A stretch of DNA of 64,000 bases from Actinomarina sp002308095 (GCA_045563135.1 JBJKUL010000001.1:806001-870000); one strand, 5' to 3'. Numbered from the stretch's first letter, positions 10,901-18,063 are shown. Made by a program: numbers and translations. The notes: a model not told the origin generated them from the letters alone.

Positions 10901-13242
10901 CATGCGGCATTTGCTGTGGAATCTGTAGGGTTTGCCTCAGCAACACGATATCTGAAATATCCTGTTGAAGATGAGGAAATGGTTACTGGTGATGAAAAAG
11001 TAAGGGATTGAGCATCGGCAATGGCCTGTCCGTCTACGACCTCTGTCCAGGTAACATTATCTGTAGAAAACTCTACATCAATAAAAGCACCGTAACTATC
11101 GTTGCTTGCATTAAAGTTAGTTACTGTAAGCCTTATTGTTGCGTTACCAGAGCCATCACAGATTTGAGAAGTGCTTTGATTGATTAAAGAATAATTACTA
11201 CTGCTATTTGTTGATTCTCCACCATTGCCCCACCAGTTGCAATCTACAGCGCTACTTGCAGTCCATCGAATCCAGGAATCTCCTGATTTTAGATGACTTC
11301 CATGAGATCTTGAAGTGAATGTTCCTTCAACATGACTTGAATTAGTTAAATCTGTTGGATAATAAACAAGGTAACTAGTTCCGTACGTCATTTTAAATTC
11401 TGGTGTAACTCCGTGATATACATCTGTTGTAAATGTATATGTTCCACCAGCACTGATAGGTTTATTTTGATCCTGCCATGAAAATTGAGAACTTCCTCTT
11501 GTGTTACGTCTTGCTACAGCAAACTCCATTGTCGTATTTCCAGTATTTGTTACTGTCACCGTATATGACACCTTGTCTTGGTTACATGTACTGTTCGTGG
11601 TTGCAGTAATAGTACCTGTATATGTTTTACAATCAATAGTTCTACTCGCAGCTGATGTGAACCCAGTCGTAGCTGATGGGTTTGCATCTGCCACAATATA
11701 CTGAAAATAAACTGTCTGAGCATTTGCTACTGGGGATGGCATACTGATAGTCTCTGGTGTTCCTGAGACAACTAACTCACCATCTATAAAGGTTATCCAA
11801 GTACCACTTGAGCCAATCTTGTACTGCACATCAAAATATGCATTAACTGTTCCTGTGTTGGTTAGGGTGACTGTAGGTGTTGAAGAACCACCACTACAAG
11901 TTCCTGGAGCCGTATCAACTGTACCTGCAGCATAAGCACCACAACCTGAGCCAGTTAATAAATCTCCGACCGTATAGAACGTACCACTTGATGGATTAGA
12001 AGTGTTATACCTCATCCTGTACTCCACAGTCTGTCCTTGGTATACAGCAGGTGCATCAGACGTAGAAAACTGACCCCCTGGCGATATCTGTGTTCCATTT
12101 AAAATATTGACCCAGCTTCCACCTGCAATTCTGTAATCTACATCGAAGTACTGTGTTGTTTGTCTGTTGTTGGTAATAAGAAGAGCTGGTTGTTGATAAC
12201 CGCTTGCACAGACTCCAAGAGAGGTTTTAAATGATGGAGCAAATGGATCATAAGCATTTGGTCCACAAGATGCACCATCTGTGTTATCACTTGTAAATGT
12301 TGTTCCTTTTGCAACTACGTTGTATTGATTGGTACCAGTTCTTCTTACCTCAAATCTATTTCCAAGACCATCATCAATAATAAAACGAATCTCTCCCTCT
12401 GGAGTTTTGTAAGTATAGCTAGCAAGTGTTGCTGAGACTCCAGAGAATGCTGCGTTTGTTGGTGTAACTTCTGTAATGGTGTTGTTGTCTTTATCGTAAA
12501 GTACAACTTTGTTAGCTAAAGCATTATAAGTAGCAAGCTCTTTGCCGTCCCAGTTATCAATATAAGAAAAGTCAGCAGCATTAATATGAGTGGTCATACC
12601 TGGATTAGCAAAGGTAGTTACTCCTCCAGTGTCAACGTTATAGATATAGCCATGCTTAAAACCAGCTTGAGCCATATAAATTTGATCGTTACCATTTGCG
12701 TTCACGACATACTCTCCAGATGAGAACCCGTAGTAACCATTTACTCCGTCATAAAAATCAAGGTCACCGACTTGGGTGTAGTCAGCAATATGAGCTAGTG
12801 GAGTAAGAGTACCTGTAGTACTAATGGTAAAGAGGTGTGTGCCATGTCCATCAGAAGTAATTGTTACATACATAACGCCTGTTGGTGACATAGCTAATGC
12901 ATTAATACCTTTGACATTTCCTGCAATATTTGAAGTAGAGCTAAAGTCTACGGTTGTTGTAGTTCGTTGAATAGTGGTGGTCTCAGTGGCTACATATTGG
13001 TCAATAGTGAAGTTTGTAGAGGTATAATCCCAATCTAGTTTATAAAAGTATGCTCTTGCATATGCATCGTTACAGTCCCAGTTAGCACTCGCATAGGCAT
13101 CTTCTTGCGGTACAGCCCATGAGGAGATCAATACGATTAAAAATAAAGCTGCATACGTTGTTCCTTTGAGTGTATTTTTGAAAGTAGACGAGTTGAGATA
13201 GGACCTTACTTTTAAATAACTAATTAAGAAATTAATTTTCAT
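1990..13242 (-). CDS. Giant sortase-anchored surface protein with about 28 cysteine-framed beta repeats
   Basis: A protein of about 3,750 residues with a long signal peptide (hydrophobic core TYAALFLIVLISSW, then a VPQEDAYA-like cleavage region). Residues about 60-340 look like a beta-propeller (ALAMSPTGVMYVT, LDFYDGVNGYYGF, GYIYNVDTGG). About 28 repeats of 90-120 residues follow. Each opens with a Cys motif (such as LGxCxxG) and xLxxxNxxxxxxYFxVxY, has a GxxIxWRYK strand near its end, and closes with VDC. A TTTTT-LPP linker and an acidic stretch lead to proline-rich sequence, the sorting signal FPRTG, a hydrophobic helix and RRAYRF. The signal departs from LPXTG at its first residue. Two Cys per repeat suggest disulfides. 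I prefer the ATG at 13242; an in-frame TTG at 13251 is possible and neither has a good ribosome binding site. It overlaps the sortase start by one base. Probable role: adhesion or cell-surface layer (inference). Confidence 0.92.
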   Translation of the reverse strand: MKINFLISYLKVRSYLNSSTFKNTLKGTTYAALFLIVLISSWAVPQEDAYASANWDCNDAYARAYFYKLDWDYTSTNFTIDQYVATETTTIQRTTTTVDFSSTSNIAGNVKGINALAMSPTGVMYVTITSDGHGTHLFTISTTGTLTPLAHIADYTQVGDLDFYDGVNGYYGFSSGEYVVNANGNDQIYMAQAGFKHGYIYNVDTGGVTTFANPGMTTHINAADFSYIDNWDGKELATYNALANKVVLYDKDNNTITEVTPTNAAFSGVSATLASYTYKTPEGEIRFIIDDGLGNRFEVRRTGTNQYNVVAKGTTFTSDNTDGASCGPNAYDPFAPSFKTSLGVCASGYQQPALLITNNRQTTQYFDVDYRIAGGSWVNILNGTQISPGGQFSTSDAPAVYQGQTVEYRMRYNTSNPSSGTFYTVGDLLTGSGCGAYAAGTVDTAPGTCSGGSSTPTVTLTNTGTVNAYFDVQYKIGSSGTWITFIDGELVVSGTPETISMPSPVANAQTVYFQYIVADANPSATTGFTSAASRTIDCKTYTGTITATTNSTCNQDKVSYTVTVTNTGNTTMEFAVARRNTRGSSQFSWQDQNKPISAGGTYTFTTDVYHGVTPEFKMTYGTSYLVYYPTDLTNSSHVEGTFTSRSHGSHLKSGDSWIRWTASSAVDCNWWGNGGESTNSSSNYSLINQSTSQICDGSGNATIRLTVTNFNASNDSYGAFIDVEFSTDNVTWTEVVDGQAIADAQSLTFSSPVTISSSSTGYFRYRVAEANPTDSTANAAWAVFSKQANCVADFTQSASFSSCASVGRYSTLSVTNNEAQTLYFQAAPTKTSSTSYNSSNSSYIDWSAAIYFSVPAGETLTYDATTSPDMRKLYPDDTEGYMQWIVQGSYIENPDWSNTSGYPYKYTNQAYNDCTPSVTASYEVTACSSAGQTSTLILTNNESETVYFKVTPSKVGAGSSYTSSSGYLSTDTTTFSIAAGQTLTYTAGAKTYTNEADSYMHWRIQKSYTENPSWNSSIYEYQHLYSPSNGISRHHDCDLNINPAAQQHQYETKASNVVNSCVDNKQWMGWVLYNSNYGDINRTALWYAFEISLDNGSTWTKNDLFYKLYYTDSYNDNHAVTDSNVTGSLATDGYTAVQTTNYINQEQSNNKDYIYLSTRALSGSIMKIRYKVTYSADELASTDWIVFGNYNKTVEQRTTNCDPVITTTGWGTATTTTSTNDTYSGLVTIGECQNTLETGGFATATFTVTRPAGTQYYLYLAKTTDGGSNWTDIETNLAVGASYTDSSTVNHAGTVQYKFKFSYTSGNFTNSKLYYSAVKTVNCPTVGVNTATIGLGTCVSGGSKPSITVGNNGWASGYFHVQYSTDLGTTWNEAFYDASNGNAVIYKMLLPDEVKTFTIQDTVPQGTTIAMRYRYAATSPVTSGSFTTTGTLLVDCANDITSHSFSQLHAASTCYNNEQTIRITYSGNTTRANYLIYQIKVNDGAYSVERTATLMGTSGTSPINLFGTYGDGDTVTIKYHIEGTAGGSYYTAVEATPITIDCGVSVGDSSDDPIYFQTDYVSCSAYGPDKFELKVKRRSSVSSSSTYVHFQVEISHDGNSWKPFGHMQYSEQNNYWHSTTQNYGGFGGDEATYFGYWRPYYFNMTSQSVSGVILLDSSHEYQIRYRYYSSNTNHKNMQNFTGNYSTITVAADPDCDSNDVQPVTLTTTQLTCLENKGQVEFKFEDTTVTHMEPYAAARLFYQYSTNGGVSWSKLANQTDELTNITTFNLPSVKVANGQSITIKWGYIRYHNFYSTSGSYQGYNRGSSYYGYTEPPTEYAFIKGLSSTGLYYNRYDEGTNTSGSITGDFNANFMNHVMVNTTNVAVDCDPASDYSQTLTTCECDDLGATSTLSITNNDNYTSYYKVQYSLDGGITWQSATDSLESAFDISVTGGSTNTDLSKFVPDGKTITWRVKDTTNGGDFEGQVWEEVTASATVDCGCDGGSVEVNIGLGTCGNGNSTPVINLVPSSTDTAYFTIEYKRNSDTEWQAFKNAEIVSNGLTENHPLEVTVVHGGTIQVRYKVNKVLNNLNLEEWNYTDTKTINCPFTLVTGEAIYTSCAENYRAASFKVTNTSSSTSAAKFNVQYKILNSSTTVTEWTNSSIVGAVIAPGVSLVTTNTIQVQEGQKIEWRYESVKTAEAFTGVWTNDTTSDFVNCVIDVAVVNVMGSCDSGSKLSTLSLQNNESLNTIYFQVQYTIDNGVTWVLKNSNLAVAPGATDTTLNHSVPHTKNIIWRYKVTNTNNDYTGLTHTALAASATVDCPILDGTGSSSFGVCTSGERKSTFTFSNSSSANSPAYFYIQYNLSGDSSDWITKVSGTPVIAGTSATTYVMVPNGQTITWRYYPMSSATTPTSYITEATSEEVNCSLDTVITQTLDVCISNAAVSRYVLTNNTSTTVYYQVEYFIQGSSGYVVADTDLTLGAAGSSTQSSEFTQSVASGKFIRWRYKAATSLSGLVSATYVDHVQSATVNCETIDPSVTTSFGICYNSTKEVKFIIKNSADATTSALFKVQVNVNGTGWVDKSDITLGSNGQYPHTQIVQTGQTVQWRYKVGKTISDLPTEWTNDDLRTITCSSGEDITVTFDTTCDSNGYKTSKLNINNSSSGILYYKAEYSTDGGTNWTLSANQVQVNPGGATFLPESVSEGETITWRYKISQTGADFSTLNWTTTSTSDIVNCTGVNISTPYTSMGQCISGSKTSKFHYGTLSSSPAPAYYHIQYRIDGGTWTDKVNSSNGVVVGGVNTYTSQSVTSASSIEWRYKAAYSTSALTNVSFTNLPGGAIEVDCGTFISVVHQMGTCSNQTATSTLTLNNTGSTPMLVTVHSAINSGDWATEVSTVEITAGNQLVLEKSVINGQTISWKYKYAGTVTKLSSASETAFNSIPALDCDTEVINQVSLNNVLKACVAGSRISELTVTNNSSETVYVEAWYDIGSGWITKGTSAVINGTPKVLEAPGAPHGASVKWRYRLGLSSSLSGDFTTLTTLTVDCPQTSTVTQTLEACSNQTRDSKLSINNTGTITQYYKVEYSINNGGYQYMTTATVAAGQLDNSVYKNLTSGQYITWRYAPSTVQNDFSNASYIYLTRTATVDCTSANLTATQSSTCTPNGTTSTKNSTFTISNGSANSAQVQVESTTNNISWTSMGTQTITSSQPYVVNKVLTTNYIIYRYRIFNATTPNTWQQVVVMAPADCATTITPTTVSAYSTNECVNGSPTAKLTIINPNSTAVVVSYDISINGGAFQSVGNTSVTGSFVTSAYSVPANSSFQWRYKTSTETAYKFVSATAENCTQASSLSGYTEIGCEVDSNGSPVSPVAKLVVINTGAQSASIMYDYKLNNGQYQSGSVISVNANSSLTAVEIPIGTTDQIVFRYKSTSDTAYQFTPEKSGVDCGSTPDNPQMILTLDECSANVAKSTIEIRNLSNESKSFYVEYRIDDGPWTNYDLVTINPTSGTTRFLNITQNQKIQWRALDSSYTQFAIASPYQISNAETAICETTTTTTLPPVKYIFEPLVSTNRVCDEENGGAEFGVTVDNSRSNVRAEVLKKIWINQTLIAEETVTVGPGQTVDFSSIEVGENKIFTVALEVTNTENGKVQKMIKNKDADCIEEDDFGITDPINPLDLVREETGIDNIIDGSGDDEEKEDNGESINFLPGDDFVEFIYNEDAEDITTDPIEPTPPPAPGSPEFPRTGRNVGGLIISFGLLLVAGGAFLLRRAYRF
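2640..12235 (-). repeat. Degenerate protein-level repeat array inside the surface giant
   Basis: About 28 homologous coding units of roughly 270-360 bases each. The units have diverged so far that I see no long DNA-level tandem identity, only the recurrent translated pattern Cys, LxxxN, YFxVxY, WRYK, VDC. Units 3-12 in protein order are longer and more divergent (many Tyr, Ser and Asn), while units 13-28 are more regular. The array is old rather than a recent tandem expansion, so it should assemble reliably. Confidence 0.8.
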
Positions 13243-13268
13243 GTAGCCCAACTATATTTTTTAATTAG

Positions 13269-13305
13269 ATTGTATTCTAATTAACTTAAGTCTAGTTTAA
13301 CTAGA
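13269..13305 (-). promoter_or_regulatory. Candidate promoter and TetR-type operator upstream of the adhesin operon
   Basis: A perfect inverted repeat, TCTAGTT-T-AACTAGA, spans 13291-13305. A similar diverged copy (TCTAATTAACTTA) lies next to it at 13276-13288. A good -10 hexamer on the minus strand, TACAAT, is at 13274-13269, so the palindrome would cover the -35 region. The adjacent TetR gene makes it the obvious candidate ligand. The palindrome and hexamer are seen directly; the regulatory role is inferred. Confidence 0.45.
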
Positions 13306-13337
13306 ATCGATTTAAAGTAAAACTTATTTTAAAAAAA

Positions 13338-13952
13338 TTAGTACTGCTTGAGAATATCTTCAACTATTAGAGAACATTTTTGCAAAAACACATCTGGGGT
13401 ATAAGCAGTGTACTGATTCTCAAGTTTGTCTCTATGCAGTGAATACTCAAACATCGCTCCCCTGAAGGTAGTAGTAATCTTTTCAGCTATTTCTTGAGCA
13501 TCTTTCTTATATGTGCCTTCTTCGGTTAATAAAGTTGTTAACACTACCACTGGATCATCTTCTAACCACTTATCATTAGCTTGTAAATGGCCCATTTGTG
13601 AGACAAGCACTTGGCCGGTATAACCAAGATCTACCATTTGCTTTGCGTAAATGTATGGAATTTGTTTGATTGTATCTATAAGTTTTGATTCAGTGGTCAT
13701 ACTCATGATAGTTTCTCGAACATCCAGTTTTAATTTAACAATAGATGAAAAAAGATCAGTCATTCTGTCAGGAAAGTGATTGTAAGCAGTTGCTGGTGAA
13801 ACACCAGCGGCTTTTGCAATCGTTGATAGGGTGACCTCATTAATATCACCAATCTCATTTATTACATCTAAGGCCGTTTCGATGAGTTTCATTTTATTCT
13901 CATCATAAATCGTTTGTTGACGTGCAGCTCTACCGTCTTGTAACTCAGTCAT
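13338..13952 (-). CDS. TetR/AcrR-family transcriptional regulator
   Basis: A 204-residue protein of normal length for the family. Residues about 20-65 form the TetR helix-turn-helix: KMKLIETALDVINEIG, VTLSTIAKAAGVSPATAYNHFPDRMTDLF. The C-terminal helical ligand-binding region is not specific to any known ligand. It lies between thrC (39 bases upstream) and the adhesin operon (about 95 bases downstream), all on one strand. The palindrome at 13291-13305, upstream of the adhesin, is the most likely target, so it may set the expression of the surface system. Family assignment is firm; target and effector are inference. Confidence 0.9.
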   Translation of the reverse strand: MTELQDGRAARQQTIYDENKMKLIETALDVINEIGDINEVTLSTIAKAAGVSPATAYNHFPDRMTDLFSSIVKLKLDVRETIMSMTTESKLIDTIKQIPYIYAKQMVDLGYTGQVLVSQMGHLQANDKWLEDDPVVVLTTLLTEEGTYKKDAQEIAEKITTTFRGAMFEYSLHRDKLENQYTAYTPDVFLQKCSLIVEDILKQY

Positions 13953-13991
13953 AGTTGAATTTTACAATAAAATAAATTAAAGAAACTCAAA

Positions 13992-15317
13992 TTAAAAATA
14001 TTCATTAATTGTATTTTCAACCAGATCCACTTCAGTTTCTAAAACTATAAATTGTTCTTCATTGGAAGAATCTTTTGACTGATAGTCGGGAATAACTTTG
14101 TTGATTACATTTTCAAATTTTTCTGGAGATGCTGTGGCTACGCCAACTACAGGAAGATCTGATCGGAATTTAACACTATCTGAAAGAGCGGTTGCGGTAT
14201 GGGGATCTATTATAAGATGAAACTTTTTATACAATTTTTCTATTTCATCCAGAATCATTTCATTGTCATAAGAAGATGAAGAGAAAATATGTTGTAGCTT
14301 CTGAAGAGAACCTGAATCTAAATCAGCTCTACTTGCGTCTTGCAAAGAGGTGTAAAATTTTGTTGTATCTCCCTGAAGATCGTAAATCAATCTCTCTAGA
14401 CTTGATGGAATCTGGATATCCATACTAGGTGCAAATGTTTGTGTTGTTTCTTTTGGTTCAAGGCAGCCATTATGAATAAATCTAGTTAGTACATCATTTG
14501 TATTTGAAGCGCAAAATATTTCGTTTATTGCAAGTCCATTATTTCTTCCAAACCATGCAGAATATGCATTACCAAAGTTTCCTGATGGGATAGCAATATT
14601 TATCGGTGAAGAAAACTGTTTTGTCAACCACACGTAATAAGCAGTTTGACCCATAACTCTTAACCAATTAATGGAATTCAAAGAGATTACTTGGTTTTCA
14701 AAAGAATTTTTCTGTAGTAACTCCTTCACTATCTTCTGACAATCGTCATACGAACCATCAATGGCAATATTTAGTACATTGCTTTTAATCACTTCAGTCA
14801 TTTGTCTTCTTTGGTATTCACTCACTTTTTTATTTGGATGAAGTACAACTATATCTATATTTTCAGAATCTTTAACTGCTTGAATTGCTGCACTTCCTGT
14901 ATCCCCGCTTGTTGCAACAAGTACTAAACCTCTTTTACCTATTTCATTGAGTCTTCTGTTTGCAATCGCGCCAAGTGGTTGCAAAGCATAGTCTTTAAAA
15001 GACTTTGTCGGTCCGTGGAAAAGTTCCATGACATACTTGTTTTCTTCAATCTCTTTGAGCACTGGCTCTGGAGAATTTTCAAATCCTGGATATATAGAAA
15101 GGTCCTCTACATATTTAGCTGAGTTTTTATCTAACGAGATGAATATAGTTTTAACAAAATCTTCATAACTAAGGTCTTCTTGAGTAAGGTTGCTTAAGTT
15201 TTCTAAAGTTGTTGAGTTTGGTAAATACAGACCCTTATCATCTGCAACACCTGATAAGATAACGTCTTCAAAGGACAGTTCCCTCTTACTCCCTCGAGTT
15301 GATTGATATGTGATCAC
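13992..15317 (-). CDS. thrC: Threonine synthase
   Basis: PLP-dependent enzyme that converts O-phosphohomoserine to threonine. The cofactor lysine is Lys108 in the signature HGPTKSFKDYALQPLGA. Further typical blocks are VATSGDTGSAA and ISLNSINWLRVMGQ; the phosphate-binding IPSGNFGNA follows. At 441 residues with an N-terminal TRGSKRELSFEDVILSG segment it belongs to the longer bacterial form. It follows hom by 4 bases, so the two form an operon for the aspartate-to-threonine branch. Homoserine kinase (thrB) is not next to it and must lie elsewhere. Confidence 0.96.
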   Translation of the reverse strand: MITYQSTRGSKRELSFEDVILSGVADDKGLYLPNSTTLENLSNLTQEDLSYEDFVKTIFISLDKNSAKYVEDLSIYPGFENSPEPVLKEIEENKYVMELFHGPTKSFKDYALQPLGAIANRRLNEIGKRGLVLVATSGDTGSAAIQAVKDSENIDIVVLHPNKKVSEYQRRQMTEVIKSNVLNIAIDGSYDDCQKIVKELLQKNSFENQVISLNSINWLRVMGQTAYYVWLTKQFSSPINIAIPSGNFGNAYSAWFGRNNGLAINEIFCASNTNDVLTRFIHNGCLEPKETTQTFAPSMDIQIPSSLERLIYDLQGDTTKFYTSLQDASRADLDSGSLQKLQHIFSSSSYDNEMILDEIEKLYKKFHLIIDPHTATALSDSVKFRSDLPVVGVATASPEKFENVINKVIPDYQSKDSSNEEQFIVLETEVDLVENTINEYF

Positions 15318-15321
15318 TTGA

Positions 15322-16581
15322 TTAAATATAAACTCTAATTGTTGAGGTAACGGAACTTACACTGTCTAGATTTTTAATGCTCTCAATAGACTTATTTAAA
15401 TTATCTTCTGTAGCTTCGTGAGTAACAAGTACTAACTCAGCATTGTCTCCTCGGCCTTCTTGGATAACACTCTCAATACTTACACTATTCTCTCCAAACA
15501 AACCAGCGATAGTAGCTAGTACTCCTGGTTCATCCTTTACGGATAAACGAATAAACCAACTCGAATTTACATTTTCAACAGTTTTATTTCCAGATTTTTG
15601 TTTCCTTAACGGGTACCAATTCGTTTGATTACTTCCCATTTGATGACACGCACTAAGTACATCCCCAATTATGGCACTTGCTGTTGGAGCTGCACCTGCA
15701 CCAGGTCCAGAAAATACTAACTGATTTATGTTTTCACCTTCTACAAGTACTGCGTTCAATGCTCCTCTTATAGAGGCAAGAGGGTGTTTTGTATCAACAA
15801 GTACTGGATAAACTCTAGCATTGAATCCATCACTGCTGTTATCTATCTGAGCTAAAAGCTTTATTGTTTTATTTAATCTTTTTGCCCAATCAAAATCTTC
15901 TTTAGTTATGTCAGAAATTCCTTTAGTAAATACATCTTCAGCAGATGGAGAAACACCAAAACAAAGAAGGGAGAGAATCATTGCTTTATATTTTGCGTCA
16001 ATGCCCTCAACGTCATTTGTTGGGTCTGGCTCTGCATAGCCGAGTTCTTGAGCATCTTGGAGTGCATCCTCATAAGTGCTGCCTTCCTCCATAGCAGTCA
16101 AGATATAATTACTGGTCCCATTTATTATTCCTGCAACTCTGGTTAATTCTTCACCTCTAAGGCTTTCAATTAAAGGCTTTAATACCGGAATTCCTGCAGC
16201 AACTGCTGCTTCAAAATACAAACAGATATTATTTTCCTGAGCTGTCTTAATTAACTCGCTTCCATTATCAGCAATAATATCTTTATTAGCTGTAATTACT
16301 GACTTTCCATTTTCTAGTAAAGATTTTATATAACTTTTGCCTGGGTCTACTCCACCGAGGACTTCTATTACAAGATCAATATCTTCATCATTAAGAATGT
16401 CCGTAAACTCAGTTGTCAGTAAATTCGAATCAATATCTCTATTTTTTGATATATCTGAAACTAGAACCTTAGAAAGATTTATGTTTATAACCTCATCATC
16501 TAGATGTAATAAACGTTCAATGACTTCAGACCCAATATTGCCAGCACCCATCACTGCTACTGTATAAGAATTGTTTTTCAT
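15322..16581 (-). CDS. hom: Homoserine dehydrogenase
   Basis: Reduces aspartate semialdehyde to homoserine. The NAD(P)-binding motif AVMGAGNIGSEV is at residues 9-20. The catalytic domain follows with the family block RVAGIINGTSNYILTAMEEG and the DPTNDVEGIDAKYKAMIL segment that carries the catalytic lysines. A C-terminal ACT domain (about 345-419, RLSVKDEPGVLATIAGLFGE) predicts feedback control, as is usual for Gram-positive Hom. Length (419) is normal. It is the first gene of hom-thrC; an 8-bp inverted repeat lies about 30 bases upstream of its ATG. No clear Shine-Dalgarno sequence is present. Confidence 0.96.
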   Translation of the reverse strand: MKNNSYTVAVMGAGNIGSEVIERLLHLDDEVININLSKVLVSDISKNRDIDSNLLTTEFTDILNDEDIDLVIEVLGGVDPGKSYIKSLLENGKSVITANKDIIADNGSELIKTAQENNICLYFEAAVAAGIPVLKPLIESLRGEELTRVAGIINGTSNYILTAMEEGSTYEDALQDAQELGYAEPDPTNDVEGIDAKYKAMILSLLCFGVSPSAEDVFTKGISDITKEDFDWAKRLNKTIKLLAQIDNSSDGFNARVYPVLVDTKHPLASIRGALNAVLVEGENINQLVFSGPGAGAAPTASAIIGDVLSACHQMGSNQTNWYPLRKQKSGNKTVENVNSSWFIRLSVKDEPGVLATIAGLFGENSVSIESVIQEGRGDNAELVLVTHEATEDNLNKSIESIKNLDSVSSVTSTIRVYI

Positions 16582-16609
16582 AATTAGTAAGGATAAATGC
16601 TATTTTGAC

Positions 16610-16632
16610 TCAAACAACCATTAATTGTTTGA
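16610..16632 (-). promoter_or_regulatory. Perfect 8-bp inverted repeat between hom and its upstream neighbour
   Basis: Arms TCAAACAA (16610-16617) and TTGTTTGA (16625-16632) with a 7-base loop. It is not followed by a T-run on the minus strand, so it is a poor intrinsic terminator for the gene ending at 16641. Its place 29 bases upstream of the hom ATG makes a regulatory site for hom-thrC possible. Confidence 0.35.
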
Positions 16633-16640
16633 ATTTGTGA

Positions 16641-17561
16641 CTATGAAGATAGGCTAGTTAATGCTTCCTGATAAAACTCACAATAATCAATCATATCTTG
16701 CATCCATTTTCTGTCACTGATTGAAATATTGTCTCTTTTATAGTAGTTAGTCCATTTTCCCCCATAGTAAAGTACAAATACATCTGCTAAATTTTCATCA
16801 TTTCCAAATCTTTCATGAGCTAATTCTCTATAGCTAGAGCCATCTGAAACCACACATTCTCGTAAAACTAAATAGGAATAAGCATGTGCTGCTTCATGAG
16901 TAAGAATATCTTTTAAACGTCCAGACTCTATTCCTCGATCAGAAATCCAGATTGTCATTTTCCATTCATTTCCATAATTTCCATCAGCGCCATACCCAAC
17001 TGGATCGAAAACACCGTATACGCATCTATTAAATAAAGCCTCCCCATAGGGATGGCATCCGTTCAAAACCTGGATTTCTGAATTAAGAATTTCTCTAAGT
17101 GGAGCAGGTAATTGATAGACAGCGAGTTCAATACGAGTATTAGTTTCCTCATCTCCTTCAAAACCAGGAAAAGAGTAGATTAAATTAGTAATATTACTTT
17201 TAATGGTTGGCTTTCCAGCTTCTCTTCTTTCATGTAAATTAATTAAAACTACATTTTCGTCTAGTATTTCTTTTTCACAGTAAGCAAATAAACCATTCTG
17301 GATTTCTTGAAAAGTCTCTTCAAATTCAAATGGACCGTATTTCTTACAGTCTGAATCATATAAGAAATAAATTTCATTATATAAATCAGAGTCTAGGTTT
17401 GAAGAAGATGTATTCAGCTTATATCTAGGCTCCTCGATTTGAAGGGGATAATTTTCAATTTGTAATATTGAAAAGAGGTTTATATTTAAAAAATAAATTA
17501 ATAAACCGACGACAATATTTACTATAAGAACTACAACAAATATACTTTTTAATATCTTCAC
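16641..17561 (-). CDS. Membrane-anchored putative zinc metallopeptidase-like protein (HEAAH)
   Basis: I do not recognise a named family. Residues 5-27 form an N-terminal membrane anchor; the rest should lie outside the cell. Residues 222-226 are HEAAH within DILTHEAAHAYSYLVL, and ENLADVF at 256-262 supplies a downstream Glu in the ExxxAD context that often gives the third zinc ligand of gluzincin-like peptidases. Cysteines at 72, 95, 169, 180, 236 and 293 could form disulfides. At 306 residues it is short. It stands between the YqeY gene and hom on the same strand. Two other HExxH envelope proteins occur in this window, at 25.2 and 32.1 kb, without obvious similarity to it. Peptidase activity is inferred from motifs only. 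Confidence 0.7.
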   Translation of the reverse strand: MKILKSIFVVVLIVNIVVGLLIYFLNINLFSILQIENYPLQIEEPRYKLNTSSSNLDSDLYNEIYFLYDSDCKKYGPFEFEETFQEIQNGLFAYCEKEILDENVVLINLHERREAGKPTIKSNITNLIYSFPGFEGDEETNTRIELAVYQLPAPLREILNSEIQVLNGCHPYGEALFNRCVYGVFDPVGYGADGNYGNEWKMTIWISDRGIESGRLKDILTHEAAHAYSYLVLRECVVSDGSSYRELAHERFGNDENLADVFVLYYGGKWTNYYKRDNISISDRKWMQDMIDYCEFYQEALTSLSS

Positions 17562-17616
17562 ATAAGGAATATTAATTATAAATATTTAAATTTATATTTA
17601 TCTTTAAGATAAATTA

Positions 17617-18063
17617 TTAAGAAATCTTGTCCTTTACTAATTTACTTACAAGAGAGCCATCTATACCATCTCCCTTGGCCATGACTGCTCCAATAATTCT
17701 TCCCATCTGGGACATATCAACTTCACCAAGTTCTGATAAGACTTCGTCAACTAGTTTTGAGACATCCTCTTCACTAAGTTGTTCTGGAAGCCACTCACTG
17801 AGAAAATCAATTTCAAGCTGTATCTGATTAGCCATATCTTCGCCTCTTTCACCAAGGGACTGATACTCCTCTACAGCTTTTGTCATTTTCTTGACATATG
17901 AAGAGATAACACTCAATGCCAGCTCATCGGTAGCCTCTTCACCTTTTTCAGCTTTTTTCTTTGCTATCTCTGTCTGTATTTGTCGAATAGCATTTAACTT
18001 CGTTTTATCTTTTGCTTTCATTGCCTCTTTAAGAGACGTGCTTAAATCATCTGTTATTGCCAT
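17617..18063 (-). CDS. GatB/YqeY domain protein
   Basis: A 148-residue protein of the YqeY family, which shares the helical tail domain of GatB, the tRNA-dependent amidotransferase subunit. Seen here: the N-terminal block LKEAMKAKDKTKLNAIRQIQTEIAKKKAEKGEEATDE (in parts), the central ISSYVKKMTKAVEEYQSLGR-like helix and the C-terminal DMSQMGRIIGAVMAK motif near residues 115-132. Its function is not settled; a role related to tRNA or amidation is assumed from the fold. It starts 6 bases after the GDPD gene ends, so the two are probably co-transcribed. Confidence 0.9.
   Translation of the reverse strand: MAITDDLSTSLKEAMKAKDKTKLNAIRQIQTEIAKKKAEKGEEATDELALSVISSYVKKMTKAVEEYQSLGERGEDMANQIQLEIDFLSEWLPEQLSEEDVSKLVDEVLSELGEVDMSQMGRIIGAVMAKGDGIDGSLVSKLVKDKIS

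Noticed and set aside
2640..12235. CRISPR array or DNA tandem repeat
   Set aside because: The repetition is visible only in protein translation, in units of about 300 bases with low DNA identity. No short identical repeats with unique spacers occur here or elsewhere in the window.
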